From: Streptomyces soli
GTDB taxonomy: Bacteria > Actinomycetota > Actinomycetes > Streptomycetales > Streptomycetaceae
Assembly (NCBI RefSeq): GCF_003999195.1
Contig: NZ_RJVR01000120.1
Location: forward strand, 1 to 64,000
Length of the DNA stretch: 64,000 nt
Reading direction: 5' to 3'
A model generated the notes under the pieces. That model ran no database searches. It saw only the letters and a list, made by a program, of their open reading frames with translations, and was not told where the DNA came from. Positions 34,971 through 45,074 of this stretch are shown in pieces (position 1 is the first letter of the stretch; each line of letters begins with the position of its first letter). Position numbers and translations under genes: made by a program.

Positions 34971-35717
34971 ATGCTGGCGGAGACCCCGTCCGGTTCCGAT
35001 CAAAGAGTGAGCGACGCGGCCGATGGGCCACAGAACGTTCACCCTTTGGCGCCGCAGCGGCAAGTGCTGGCAGACAGCGTCTATGAGGCCATCAAGGCAA
35101 TGATCATGGATCATGCGATCACGCCAGGGGCCCGCGTAGGTATAGACGCCCTCTCGCGCCACCTCGAGGTCTCACCCACCCCCGTACGTGAGGCTCTGGC
35201 ACGACTGGAGTCCGACGGTCTGGTGGTGAAGCGGTCCCGGGCCGGCTACCGCGCCACCGAACTCCTGACTGCGCAGGGTCTGGAGGAACTGTACGAGATG
35301 CGGCTCCTGCTGGAACCGACCGCCGCCGCTCTCGCCGCGAGCAACGCCGACGAGCGACAGCTCGACCGGCTTGAACAGCTCGTGGAAGCCATGCGCAGCC
35401 AACCGGGAGCGGACGGCCCCTACGCCGCGTACCGCGAATTCGCGGCCCTCGACCAGCGCTTCCACGATCTCCTAGCCGAAGCCGCCCGGCGCCCCATGCT
35501 TGCGGACGCGGTCGAGCGGCTCCACTCCCACCTGCACATCTTCCGGCTCAGCAGCATTCCGGGGATCGGCGAACCGACCCTCGCCGAGCACGAACGGATA
35601 GTCCGCGCTGTTCTTCGCCGCAGCCCGGACAAGGCCTCTGAGGCGATGGCGGAACACCTGAAACGCAGTCTGGAACGACAGCGCAGCCAGAATCGTGGCG
35701 GGAATATCATGAATTAG
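34971..35717 (+). CDS. GntR-family regulator, FCD subfamily
   Basis: A 248-residue DNA-binding regulator; ATG 34971 with CACAGGAGG upstream. The winged helix-turn-helix (about 33-98) includes DSVYEAIKAMIMDHAITPG and VSPTPVREALARLESDGLV, the GntR signature. The FCD effector domain (about 105-230) has the helices and His/Asp metal-ligand pattern (ALDQRFHDLLAEAARRP, LHIFRLSS, EHERIVRAVLRR). FCD regulators usually sense organic or sugar acids. It is divergent from the beta-helix gene and beside the sugar-acid ABC/enolase operon, so it is the likely local regulator of that set. It is probably a repressor released by the sugar acid. Confidence 0.9.
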   Translation: MLAETPSGSDQRVSDAADGPQNVHPLAPQRQVLADSVYEAIKAMIMDHAITPGARVGIDALSRHLEVSPTPVREALARLESDGLVVKRSRAGYRATELLTAQGLEELYEMRLLLEPTAAALAASNADERQLDRLEQLVEAMRSQPGADGPYAAYREFAALDQRFHDLLAEAARRPMLADAVERLHSHLHIFRLSSIPGIGEPTLAEHERIVRAVLRRSPDKASEAMAEHLKRSLERQRSQNRGGNIMN

Positions 35718-35764
35718 GCCCCGGCATGAATGCGGCGGTAACGTAGCGTTGTCTACGAGAGCGG

Positions 35765-35850
35765 TATTCGCCGCGGAGTAGGAGGAAGCCGGCTCGGCCG
35801 TACATCTGCCGCTTCATGACTTGGACCTAGGTGTTCGCGCCCTCAATGGC
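35765..35850 (-). pseudogene. ISL3-family transposase, C-terminal remnant
   Basis: On the minus strand the frame reads AIEGANT-stop-VQVMKRQMYGRAGFLLLR, matching the conserved end of ISL3-type transposases (VEGxNTxVKxxKRQMYGRAxFxLLR). An in-frame stop and the loss of all upstream sequence show it is dead. The rest of 35718-36079 has no recognisable gene. Confidence 0.65.
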
Positions 35851-36079
35851 AGGCCGTCGGCATGCGCGCCGCGCCCTAGCAGAGCCGCCAGCCGCCCGTA
35901 CCGGTTCTCGATGCGCGCGGCCAGGATCGGCAAGAAGGGACATGAACGCAGACGACAGGAACCGTCTGGCCCGGGCACGCGTGGCAACCAGGCTTCCAGC
36001 CCAGAACCAGGGCGGCCGTAGGGGCGTCGGAGTGCGGGGTGGGCGACGTCGGGCGGCGCGGCTCTGATAGAACCGTCAG

Positions 36080-38152
36080 GTGGTGATAAAGGCGGAGGGC
36101 CCGAGGAACCGGCTTGGCGAGCGTCTGGGCAGGGTGTCCCCGCTGACCGCCGTGGGCATCGCAGGGCTGCCGCTCGCGCTGCTCGGGCTGTTTGTGGCCG
36201 CGGTGCTGCCGAATGGGTGGGCGTTCGCCGCGTTCGCGGCGGCGAGCTACCTCGCAGAGCCCCCCGCGCTGCGCCGGATCGTCGGCTCGATGGACCCCCT
36301 GGGCCGGGTGTGCGTGAGCGTCACGGCTGGTTCGGTGGTCCGGGGCGCGTCAGCGCTCGTGCTGCTGGCCCGCCTGGGGGAGGCCGGGACAGACACGTTT
36401 GTCGTCGTCGTCTTCGGCTTCCTCGCGCTGCAGGTGCTCCGGGTGGGTTTCGCGGCGCTTCTGCTGTTCGTCTGGTGGTGTCGACGACTGCCTGTGGTGA
36501 CCCGCAATGTGGACTTGTCCGTGCTGCGGATCCCGAACGCACCGCCACGCAACCTGATGGATCTGCACCGCGGGCCACTTGCGCTCGTAGACCTGCCGGT
36601 GATCGCGGGCGTGGCGGTCGCCGCGGTGGCGGACCTGCGGTGGGCGGTGGTCGGCGCCGGGATCGCGGTGCTTGCCGGCCTCGTCACGGCCGGGTGGCTG
36701 GCCTGGCACGCGTGGCGCGCGAGACATCTGGCCAACAAGGGCGCCGTGCTGCGGGCAGTGAACGAACAGCTGCGGGCCTACGCGCCCGAGGTCCTCGTGT
36801 ACTTCTCCGGGGCAATGGAATCGGCCTACCAGCTCAACGGATGGCTGCCGACGCTGGACCGGCTGGACCGGCGGGTAGTCATCGTGTTGCGCGAACGCGG
36901 GATGCTCCCCAGGCTTGATCCGACGTCCCGGCCTGTGGTGTGCCTGCCGCTGGGGAACGATCTGACGGCCTTCCGGCTGCCGAGCGCGCACGTCGCACTG
37001 TTCGTGGCCAACGCCGCCAACAACACCCACCTGCTACGCCAGCCCGGCTTCCGGACGGCGTACCTCGGTCACGGGGACAGTGACAAACCCACCAGCTTCA
37101 ACCCCTTCACCAAGGTGTACGACGAGGTGTGGGTCGCCGGGCCGGCGGGGCGTGAGCGCTATGCGCGATCACGGGTCGGCGTGGCCGACGCGGACGTCGT
37201 CGAGGTCGGCCGCCCCCCGTTGTGGCCGGTAGACACCCTGGGCGCCGGTCCCGTCTCCCCGATGCCGACGGTGCTGTACGCGCCGACCTGGGAGGGCTTC
37301 CACGGCGATCCGGGCGCGGCGACGTCCCTGATCGGCATGGGACCGGAGATCGTCCGGAGGCTGATGGAGCGAATACCGCGGGTCCGCCTGATCTACCGGC
37401 CGCACCCGCTGACCGGCACCTTGAACCGGCGGGCGCGCGCGGCGCATGCCGAGATCCTCACGATGATCGACCAGGCGAACGTCGCCCGGGACGCGCTACC
37501 CGAATTCCAGCGCCGGGCCGAGGACGAGCAGAGGGAGAGAGCCGCGAAGGCGGTCCAGATCCCGCTCCTCGCACGCCGCCTGGAGGAGTTGCGACAGCCG
37601 AGCAGCGGGCGGGGAGACGAGGCGCAGGCCGCGCGCGACGCAGGATCGCCTGCCCTGCCGCCGGGCGCCGCCTGGGACTCGGCAATGGCTGCCTGGCAGG
37701 ACGCCTACTGGGAGGGCGAGGGCTGGTGGCGGCACCGCGTCGCCAGTGGGTCCTCCCCCAGCCTGTACGACTGTTTCAACCACGCCGAACTGCTCATCGG
37801 TGACGTGTCCGGGGTCGTGACGGACTTCCTTGTCACCGACAAGCCGTACGCCGTCACCAATCCGGCCGGCCTCGGCGCCGAGCAGTTCCGCGAGCGCTAT
37901 CCGGCGGCAGCGGCCGGCTACCTGCTGGGCGCGGATCCCGCCGAACTCGACGAGATCCTGGACCATCTGGGCACGGACGGGGCCGATCCGCTGGCCGACG
38001 AACGCCGACGGGTGCGGAGCCACCTACTGGGCCCGTTCGAATCGGACACTCTCGCCCTCTTCGAACGGGCCCTGGACAGGCTCCTGGCTCGCGCCGCAGC
38101 CGAGACGGGTCACGAGGCCCCGGTAGTCCCCTCCGACAAACCAAAGCGCTGA
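36080..38152 (+). CDS. CDP-glycerol glycerophosphotransferase-like membrane protein (teichoic acid type)
   Basis: 690 residues from GTG 36080 (a second GTG follows at 36083; the ribosome site is weak). The N-terminus is membrane-embedded: about five hydrophobic helices to residue 210 (GIAGLPLALLGLFVAAVLPN; TFVVVVFGFLALQVLRVGFA). A CDP-glycerol transferase-like GT-B domain follows (about 240-660): YLGHGDSDKPTSFNPFTKVYD, TVLYAPTWEGFHGD, RLIYRPHPLTG, FNHAELLIGDVSGVVTDFLV, KPYAVTNP. These match the TagB/TagF family; the GHGDSDK and RPHP segments carry the catalytic/phosphate-binding His residues. It likely builds or modifies a polyol-phosphate wall polymer. It is convergent with the related fusion gene at 38189. 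Its N-terminal membrane domain is not part of classic TagF. Confidence 0.82.
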   Translation: MVIKAEGPRNRLGERLGRVSPLTAVGIAGLPLALLGLFVAAVLPNGWAFAAFAAASYLAEPPALRRIVGSMDPLGRVCVSVTAGSVVRGASALVLLARLGEAGTDTFVVVVFGFLALQVLRVGFAALLLFVWWCRRLPVVTRNVDLSVLRIPNAPPRNLMDLHRGPLALVDLPVIAGVAVAAVADLRWAVVGAGIAVLAGLVTAGWLAWHAWRARHLANKGAVLRAVNEQLRAYAPEVLVYFSGAMESAYQLNGWLPTLDRLDRRVVIVLRERGMLPRLDPTSRPVVCLPLGNDLTAFRLPSAHVALFVANAANNTHLLRQPGFRTAYLGHGDSDKPTSFNPFTKVYDEVWVAGPAGRERYARSRVGVADADVVEVGRPPLWPVDTLGAGPVSPMPTVLYAPTWEGFHGDPGAATSLIGMGPEIVRRLMERIPRVRLIYRPHPLTGTLNRRARAAHAEILTMIDQANVARDALPEFQRRAEDEQRERAAKAVQIPLLARRLEELRQPSSGRGDEAQAARDAGSPALPPGAAWDSAMAAWQDAYWEGEGWWRHRVASGSSPSLYDCFNHAELLIGDVSGVVTDFLVTDKPYAVTNPAGLGAEQFRERYPAAAAGYLLGADPAELDEILDHLGTDGADPLADERRRVRSHLLGPFESDTLALFERALDRLLARAAAETGHEAPVVPSDKPKR

Positions 38153-38162
38153 GACCGTCGTC

Positions 38163-38189
38163 GGTGGCGGTGGCGGTGGCGGTGGCGGT
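38163..38189. repeat. GGTGGC tandem repeat between convergent genes
   Basis: Four perfect copies of GGTGGC plus GGT fill the 36-bp gap between two convergent transferase genes and run into the minus-strand stop codon at 38189. The repeat is flanked by GAGAC (38151-38155) and GTCTC (38197-38201). It is probably slippage-prone and may form part of a bidirectional termination region. Confidence 0.75.
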
Positions 38190-40411
38190 CAGACCGTCTC
38201 GCCGAGGAAAACCCGCCGCACCACCCGTTCCGCCGCGTGGCCATCGTCGAACACGCAGAACCGGCGACGGAATTCGGCTCGCACCTTGGCCGCCGCGCCT
38301 GCGCCGGCCTCGCCGGAGCGGAACGCCTTGACGAGTTGGTCCTCCGTCGTGGCGACGACTCCTGGCGGCTGCTCCATCAGGTCGAAGGTAACGCCGCGGG
38401 TGCGTCGGTAAGTCTCCCAGTCCGGCGCGTAGATGACGATCGGCCTGTCGAGGTTGGCATAGTCGAACATGATCGATGAATAGTCGGTCACCAACACATC
38501 AGCTGCCAGGCACAGGTCCTCGACGACGGGGTACGCCGACACATCGATCACCCGTGCCTTGCCGTTGCCGCCCTGCTCGGCGGCCGCGCCCGTGCCGTCG
38601 ACGTCGTAGTAGTGGGCACGGAGAAGGAGCACATATTCCGGCCCAAGCTCGGCTGCCAGTCGGGACGGATCCAGCAGCGGCTCGGAGCCTGCCGCGTACT
38701 CCCGGTGAGTCGGCGCGTACAGGACCGCAGTCTGCCCAGACGCGATGCCGAGGTCGGCGCGGATGCCGGCGATCTCCTCCGGGCCGGCGCGGAAGAAGCG
38801 ATCGTTACGCGGATATCCGGTTTCCAGCAACTCGTATTGGCCAGGGTAGACGCGCTGCCACACCTCGGAGGAGAGCGGGTTGGCCGAGACGGTGAAGTCC
38901 CAGCGCGAGGAGTGCTCGCGCAGCCGCGCGAAGTTCATGTCCTGCGCGCCGACCGGGTATCGCTGCTGGTCCAGCCCCATGGCCTTGAGCGGGGTACCGT
39001 GCAGCGTCTGCACGTGCACCGACTGGCGGCGCTTGGAGACCGAGTGCGGGAAGTTGACGTTGTTGACCAGATACTTCGCGCGAGCCAGCGCGCGCAGGGA
39101 GCGCAACGACCCGGCCACCACGTGGTCCACCCCGGCGGGCAGCGAGTCGACCGCGTCTTTCCGCACCACCCACACCCCGTGAACCTCCGGGACCAGTTCC
39201 CGCGCCGCCTCGAAAATGGCCCGCGGATTGCACGCGTAGCCGCGGTACCAGTAGGCGGCGTAGACGGCCAGCCTGTCATCGAGGGGAAGACGCTTGTGCA
39301 TGTGGTAGTAGAGCAGCGACGGTACCGTGCGCGCTCGGCGGCCCGTCTTCCGTCCGGCGCCGACCGCCCGAGCCACTGCCTGACGTGACGTCAGGCGTAT
39401 TCGGTTCACCGGAAGCAGCGCGGAGAACAGCCGGAAGGCATCGCGCTCCACCAGACGGAACTTCGTGCCGCGGGCGCCCGGCGGATAGGAGTACTGCGGG
39501 GGACGGAACCGGGCGAAGTGCTCGGCCATCCGGCTGAAGAACTCCCGCCGCCGGGCTGCCGGCACTCGGCCGGCGTCCTCGATGATGGTGGTGTAGTGCC
39601 AGATCGCCCGGTCGAACATCTGCGCGCGGAAATCCTCGACCGCCGCGCCCCGGTCGTCCAGAAAGCCGAAGATCTTCTCGTACTGCCCGAACACATCGAA
39701 GTGCCGGTCGCTGACGGTGGCGGTTATCGCGCCCTCGCGCCGCTCGCGGTAGAAATAGCAGACCTGGTCAAGCAGCGCGATCCGCTGGGCGGCCATCAGA
39801 ATCGGATAGGTGACCGGAAGGTCCTCGTAGAGTCCGCGCCCGAAACGCAGGCCCAGGTCGGCGAGGAAGTCGCGGCGGATCACCTTGTTCCAAGCGGTCA
39901 TCATCAGCTGGAGCACGCTCGGCCGGGAACGCAGATCCAACACATCCGGCGGCGGTGGTTCGCTCAGCAGGTGCCTGCGCGGATTGGACTCGACACGGCC
40001 CGACGGAAGCACCCGTGCATGGTCGACGAAGAGCACGTCGGGGCGGCTCGAAGCCAGCCTGCCGGCGATCGCAGCCAGTGCTTCGTCGGCTATCCAATCG
40101 TCACTGTCGAGGAACCAGACGTACTCGCCACGTGTGCGCTCGAACCCTGCGTTGCGCGCCTCACCGAGGCCGACGTTGCGCTCCAGGTGCACCACCCGGA
40201 TCCGCGGATCGCTCTGCGCGTACTCGTCCAGGATCGCCCCGCACCCGTCCGGCGAGCCGTCGTCCACAGCGACGACCTCGAAGTCGGAAAACGACTGCCC
40301 GGCGATCGCGTCCAGGCACGGCCGCAAGTAGTCCTCCACCTGGTACACGGGGAGGACGATGCTGATCATCACCTCGGCCGTCTGTGCTGCGGCTCTGGGT
40401 TCCGAGGTCAT
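38189..40411 (-). CDS. GT2 glycosyltransferase fused to CDP-glycerol glycerophosphotransferase
   Basis: A 740-residue cytosolic/peripheral wall-polymer enzyme; ATG at 40409-40411. Residues about 15-330 are a GT-A glycosyltransferase family 2 domain: SIVLPVYQVEDYLRPCLDAI, VVAVDDGSPDG (nucleotide-binding DD), WFLDSDDWI (DxD) and EDLPVTYPI (catalytic region). Residues about 375-735 are a TagB/TagF-like domain: YLVNNVNFPHSVSKRRQSVH, TLHGTPLKAMG, YPRNDRFF, VLYAPTHREY, LLLRAHYY, VTDYSSIMFDYANLDRPIVI. The fusion is typical of actinobacterial teichoic-acid or teichulosonic-type polymer synthesis, where one protein adds a sugar and a polyol phosphate. It is convergent with the 36080 protein; together they suggest a small wall-polymer locus. 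Confidence 0.88.
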   Translation of the reverse strand: MTSEPRAAAQTAEVMISIVLPVYQVEDYLRPCLDAIAGQSFSDFEVVAVDDGSPDGCGAILDEYAQSDPRIRVVHLERNVGLGEARNAGFERTRGEYVWFLDSDDWIADEALAAIAGRLASSRPDVLFVDHARVLPSGRVESNPRRHLLSEPPPPDVLDLRSRPSVLQLMMTAWNKVIRRDFLADLGLRFGRGLYEDLPVTYPILMAAQRIALLDQVCYFYRERREGAITATVSDRHFDVFGQYEKIFGFLDDRGAAVEDFRAQMFDRAIWHYTTIIEDAGRVPAARRREFFSRMAEHFARFRPPQYSYPPGARGTKFRLVERDAFRLFSALLPVNRIRLTSRQAVARAVGAGRKTGRRARTVPSLLYYHMHKRLPLDDRLAVYAAYWYRGYACNPRAIFEAARELVPEVHGVWVVRKDAVDSLPAGVDHVVAGSLRSLRALARAKYLVNNVNFPHSVSKRRQSVHVQTLHGTPLKAMGLDQQRYPVGAQDMNFARLREHSSRWDFTVSANPLSSEVWQRVYPGQYELLETGYPRNDRFFRAGPEEIAGIRADLGIASGQTAVLYAPTHREYAAGSEPLLDPSRLAAELGPEYVLLLRAHYYDVDGTGAAAEQGGNGKARVIDVSAYPVVEDLCLAADVLVTDYSSIMFDYANLDRPIVIYAPDWETYRRTRGVTFDLMEQPPGVVATTEDQLVKAFRSGEAGAGAAAKVRAEFRRRFCVFDDGHAAERVVRRVFLGETV

Positions 40412-40779
40412 GCAGGTTCTCCGATCGAGTCAAGGCCGTTTGCGGCGCCGACGCTGGGACTTGGATGCCACGCGAGCACGGTCTCTGGCGTCACCGGGGA
40501 GACGCGCGCCCAGCGCCGCCGGGGTGAACGATCCCTTTCGAGCGAGAGCGGCCGCCGTCCCGGCCGAGGCCGGGACGGGCAGGCACCCTGGCGAACCGGT
40601 GATGCTCTGGCAGCGCCGGGCGAGCAGAGCGGGGCGGCGGCCATTGGGAGGGGGAGCGTTCGATGACCAGGAGGGCGGCGTCGTCGGCAGGGTGCTTGCC
40701 GACCTGAGTCCTCTCGACGGAGATCCATATGCTTGCGCCACGTCCTGTGGGATGCATATCCGGTAGTAATGGTTCCATC
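40412..40779. other. Intergenic, no intact gene
   Basis: No functional gene is seen. A minus-strand frame around 40660-40720 reads VGKHPADDAALLVIERSP, like the last strand of SpoIIE/PP2C-type phosphatases (xxHPTDDAALLLLxR), but nothing upstream continues it. It may be a tiny relic. Confidence 0.35.
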
Positions 40780-40994
40780 GAGAGCCCCGCGGCTTGCGAG
40801 CTCGGTTCAGGCGAGCCTGACTGGCACAACCATCTTCACCTGCTGTGCCGGAGCTGCGGAGCGGTCAAGGATCTCGACTGCGTCGTGGTGCATCCGACCT
40901 GCCTGGATCCGGTGGACGACGCCGGTTGCCTGGTCGCAAGGCCGATGTCACGTTCTGGGGACTGTGCCCGCGGTGCCGTCCGGAGGCCGGCTAG
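40780..40994 (+). pseudogene. Fur-family regulator, C-terminal fragment
   Basis: The frame reads SPAACELGSGEPDWHNHLHL then LCRSCGAVKDLDCVVVH and PTCLDPVDDAGCLV. After a frameshift near 40945 it continues KADVTFWGLCPRCRPEAG with TAG at 40992-40994. It keeps the HNHLHL metal-site region and both CxxC pairs of Fur/FurA proteins but has no DNA-binding half. Its stop codon supplies the TA target of the MITE-like element that follows. It faces the end of katG and is separate from the broken furA upstream of katG. Confidence 0.75.
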
Positions 40995-41208
40995 GGCCTG
41001 TCCGGCCGATCTCCGTGGGAGAAGGAGCGGGGTCTGGCGCCTGCGATCGCAAGGTGGTGGGGGCACTCTCCCCCAGACTCCGTCCGGGGGGACCCCCACC
41101 AGCCTTCGGCCGGTGGGGGTGCCCCCGGCGAAGCCAGGGGGAGGACCCCCACCCAGCCGCCAGGCTGGGGGAGGCACGCGACGCCGCGGAGATCGACCGG
41201 ACAGGCCC
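40994..41208. mobile_element. MITE-like element with GGGCCTGTCCGG terminal repeats and TA duplication
   Basis: A 215-bp element with no gene. The left end GGGCCTGTCCGGCCGATCTC and the right end (revcomp GGGCCTGTCCGGTCGATCTC) match over about 22 bp with one mismatch. TA flanks both sides (40992-40993 and 41209-41210), as expected for IS630/Tc1-type transposition. The interior is made of nested GC-rich palindromes, such as CCCCCACC...GGTGGGGG around 41093-41120. The element sits in the TAG stop of the fur fragment. Confidence 0.65.
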
Positions 41209-41349
41209 TAAACGCGCGGGCACGCTCACCGGCTCACCCCCTGCATCGACCGCGGCCCTCTCGACGTCGCGCTGGAGGCGGACGATGTCGGGATCCTTGG
41301 GACTGAGGACGTCCAGGTCGGCCGGCGCGGGCCGACCTGGACGTCATGA

Positions 41350-43605
<2,256 letters not shown>

Positions 43606-43614
43606 TCACGGTGC

Positions 43615-44003
43615 TCAGGAACTGCGGGCGGTGGAACAGTCAGGACACAGGCTCCAGTAGATGACCTCGGCCTCGTCGATCGAGAAGCCATGGTCGTCGG
43701 ACGTGGTCAGGCAGGGGCCTCGCCGACCGCGCAGTCGACGTCAGTGACGACACGACGCGTCCCTCGAACCGGGCCGGGCGGCCGGCCGGTTCGATACGGC
43801 GGTCGAGTCCCGCCGCGATGCGCGCGTGAAGGGCCTCACACACGACTTGAAGGGAGATATGGCCCACGCGATCGCGCACCCGGAGGCGATCGCCTCGACG
43901 CCGAGGTGGTCACCGTCCCGGACGGTCTCCGAGCAGCACGACGCGGGCGGCCGTCACCCACAGGCCGTCACCGCGCAACTCCTCGGCGGTGGTGGTCCCG
44001 TCA
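43615..44003 (-). pseudogene. furA: furA, broken by frameshifts and an internal deletion
   Basis: Reading minus from GTG 44001-44003, pieces of a FurA are found in alternating frames: AEELRGDGLWVTAARVVLL; DGDHLGVEAIASG; VRDRVGHISLQVVCEALHAR then [32 protein letters not shown]; and [20 protein letters not shown] then [12 protein letters not shown] ending at TGA 43615-43617. The segment with the HHHxxCxxC metal site is deleted and several one-base shifts occur. It lies 33 bp before katG, the normal place for furA. It cannot encode a working repressor, so katG is probably deregulated or under another Fur protein. Confidence 0.85.
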
Positions 44004-44043
44004 CGTCTCTGTCTCTCCTGCCGTACTGGAGTCTTCCTGTCCC

Positions 44044-44090
44044 TTGGCCATCGCCGGAACTGATCCTACGATGGACTGAGTCCAAGTCAA
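44044..44090. promoter_or_regulatory. Divergent promoters around a 13-bp palindrome (Fur-type operator candidate)
   Basis: TGGACTGAGTCCA (44072-44084) is a near-perfect palindrome. On the minus strand it fills the 16-bp spacer of a promoter towards furA/katG: TTGACT (-35, 44085-44090) and TAGGAT (-10, 44063-44068). On the plus strand TTGGCC (44044-44049), 17 bp and TACGAT (44067-44072) form a promoter towards the intact fur gene that touches the palindrome. A repressor bound here could block both genes. Confidence 0.6.
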
Positions 44091-44171
44091 GAAGTGCGCC
44101 AAACCCATATCCAATCCCGGACGTCCACTGGGACTTCGGGTATCCCACCGAACCTGAATAGGTGAACCGAT

Positions 44172-44582
44172 TTGAGTGACCTGCTGGAGCGACTGCGAGG
44201 GCGTGGCTGGCGAATGACCTCCCAGCGGCGTGTCGTTGCGGAGGTCCTCGACGGCGACCACGTGCATCTCACGGCCGACGAGGTGCACGCCCGCGCGGCA
44301 CATCGTCTGCCCGAGATCTCCCGGGCGACCGTCTACAACACCCTGGGCGAGCTGGTCTCCCTCGGTGAGGTCATAGAGGTCTCCACCGACGGCCGCGCCA
44401 AGCGCTACGACCCCAACGCACACCACCCGCACCAGCACCTGGTGTGCTCCAACTGCGGCACCATCCGCGATGTCCACCCGACCGGCAATCCGCTGGCCGA
44501 CCTCCCTGCGGAGGAACGGTTCGGCTTCACGGTGTCCGAGGTCGAGGTCACCTACCGCGGGTTGTGCCCATCCTGCGTCTAG
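44172..44582 (+). CDS. Fur-family regulator (PerR/CatR-like)
   Basis: A 136-residue metal-dependent repressor. The TTG start at 44172 follows AGGTGAACC. The winged helix occupies about 10-75 (GWRMTSQRRVVAEVLDGDH, EISRATVYNTLGELVSLGEV). The regulatory His/Asp site is in KRYDPNAHHPHQH (D80, H84, H85, H87, H89). Structural zinc is bound by C92/C95 (CSNCG) and C132/C135 (CPSC). This pattern is that of peroxide-sensing PerR/CatR proteins. It is divergent from the furA-katG transcript with an operator between them, so it probably controls katG and itself. Its TAG stop is part of the CTAG duplicated by a MITE-like insertion; the last residues may therefore be normal or altered. Confidence 0.88.
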   Translation: MSDLLERLRGRGWRMTSQRRVVAEVLDGDHVHLTADEVHARAAHRLPEISRATVYNTLGELVSLGEVIEVSTDGRAKRYDPNAHHPHQHLVCSNCGTIRDVHPTGNPLADLPAEERFGFTVSEVEVTYRGLCPSCV

Positions 44583-44768
44583 CTCCGTACTTCGCGGGTC
44601 ACCCGTTCAGTTGGCTCCCCTGGGAGTGCACGACCGAGTGTGACCGGTCGGGTGATCGACGTGTATCGAGTCGGCGCGAGGAAGCATGAATGTCGATCGA
44701 ATCCGATCGCGCCGCAGCTTCGGGGAGCGGCCCGGTTCACCTGAATCAGCCACCCGCGAAGTACGGAT
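44583..44768. mobile_element. MITE-like element with CCGTACTTCGCGGGT ends and CTAG duplication
   Basis: A 186-bp gene-free element. The left end CTCCGTACTTCGCGGGT and the right end (revcomp ATCCGTACTTCGCGGGT) share a 16-bp perfect inverted repeat after the first base. Similarity continues more weakly inward (TTCAG in both). The 4-bp CTAG is repeated on both sides (44579-44582 and 44769-44772); a YTAR four-base target is typical of IS5-type transposases. One end also exists alone at 8227-8255, so the family has more than one copy. The interior shows no ORF. Confidence 0.75.
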
Positions 44769-45074
44769 CTAGCGCAGCACCGCATTGAGTGCCGGCGGCG
44801 GCGTGCAGGATGGTGCCGACGTGAACCTGGCTGCCCTCGCCGTCGCCGGATCCGCCGCCACCGCGCAAACTGGGTCGAGCCGGGCGGCCTGGAAGCGCCA
44901 TGGGGTGGTGTCGGTGCACTGCGTACCACGCGGCACGGTTGGACTGGGCGGGCGGGCCGCGCCGGATACCGGACGGTGCCGATGACGGCGCCGTGGCTGG
45001 CTGTCGAGATTGGGGCACGGCCGCCTGCGCCGCGCCACGGAGGGGCGGAGTGCAGGCGGCCGTCGGGGGCGGAT
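44769..45074. other. Intergenic, no gene seen
   Basis: This 306-bp gap lies between the MITE-like element and the end of the amidase gene. Short open frames on both strands have no recognisable content. No clear terminator was found. Confidence 0.4.

Noticed and set aside
40660-40720. SpoIIE/PP2C phosphatase C-terminal relic
   Set aside because: Only about 18 residues resemble the family; too short to call as a pseudogene.
41050-41180. CRISPR-like or riboswitch-like palindromes inside the first MITE-like element
   Set aside because: Irregular spacing and no repeat/spacer pattern. They are explained as internal palindromes of the element.
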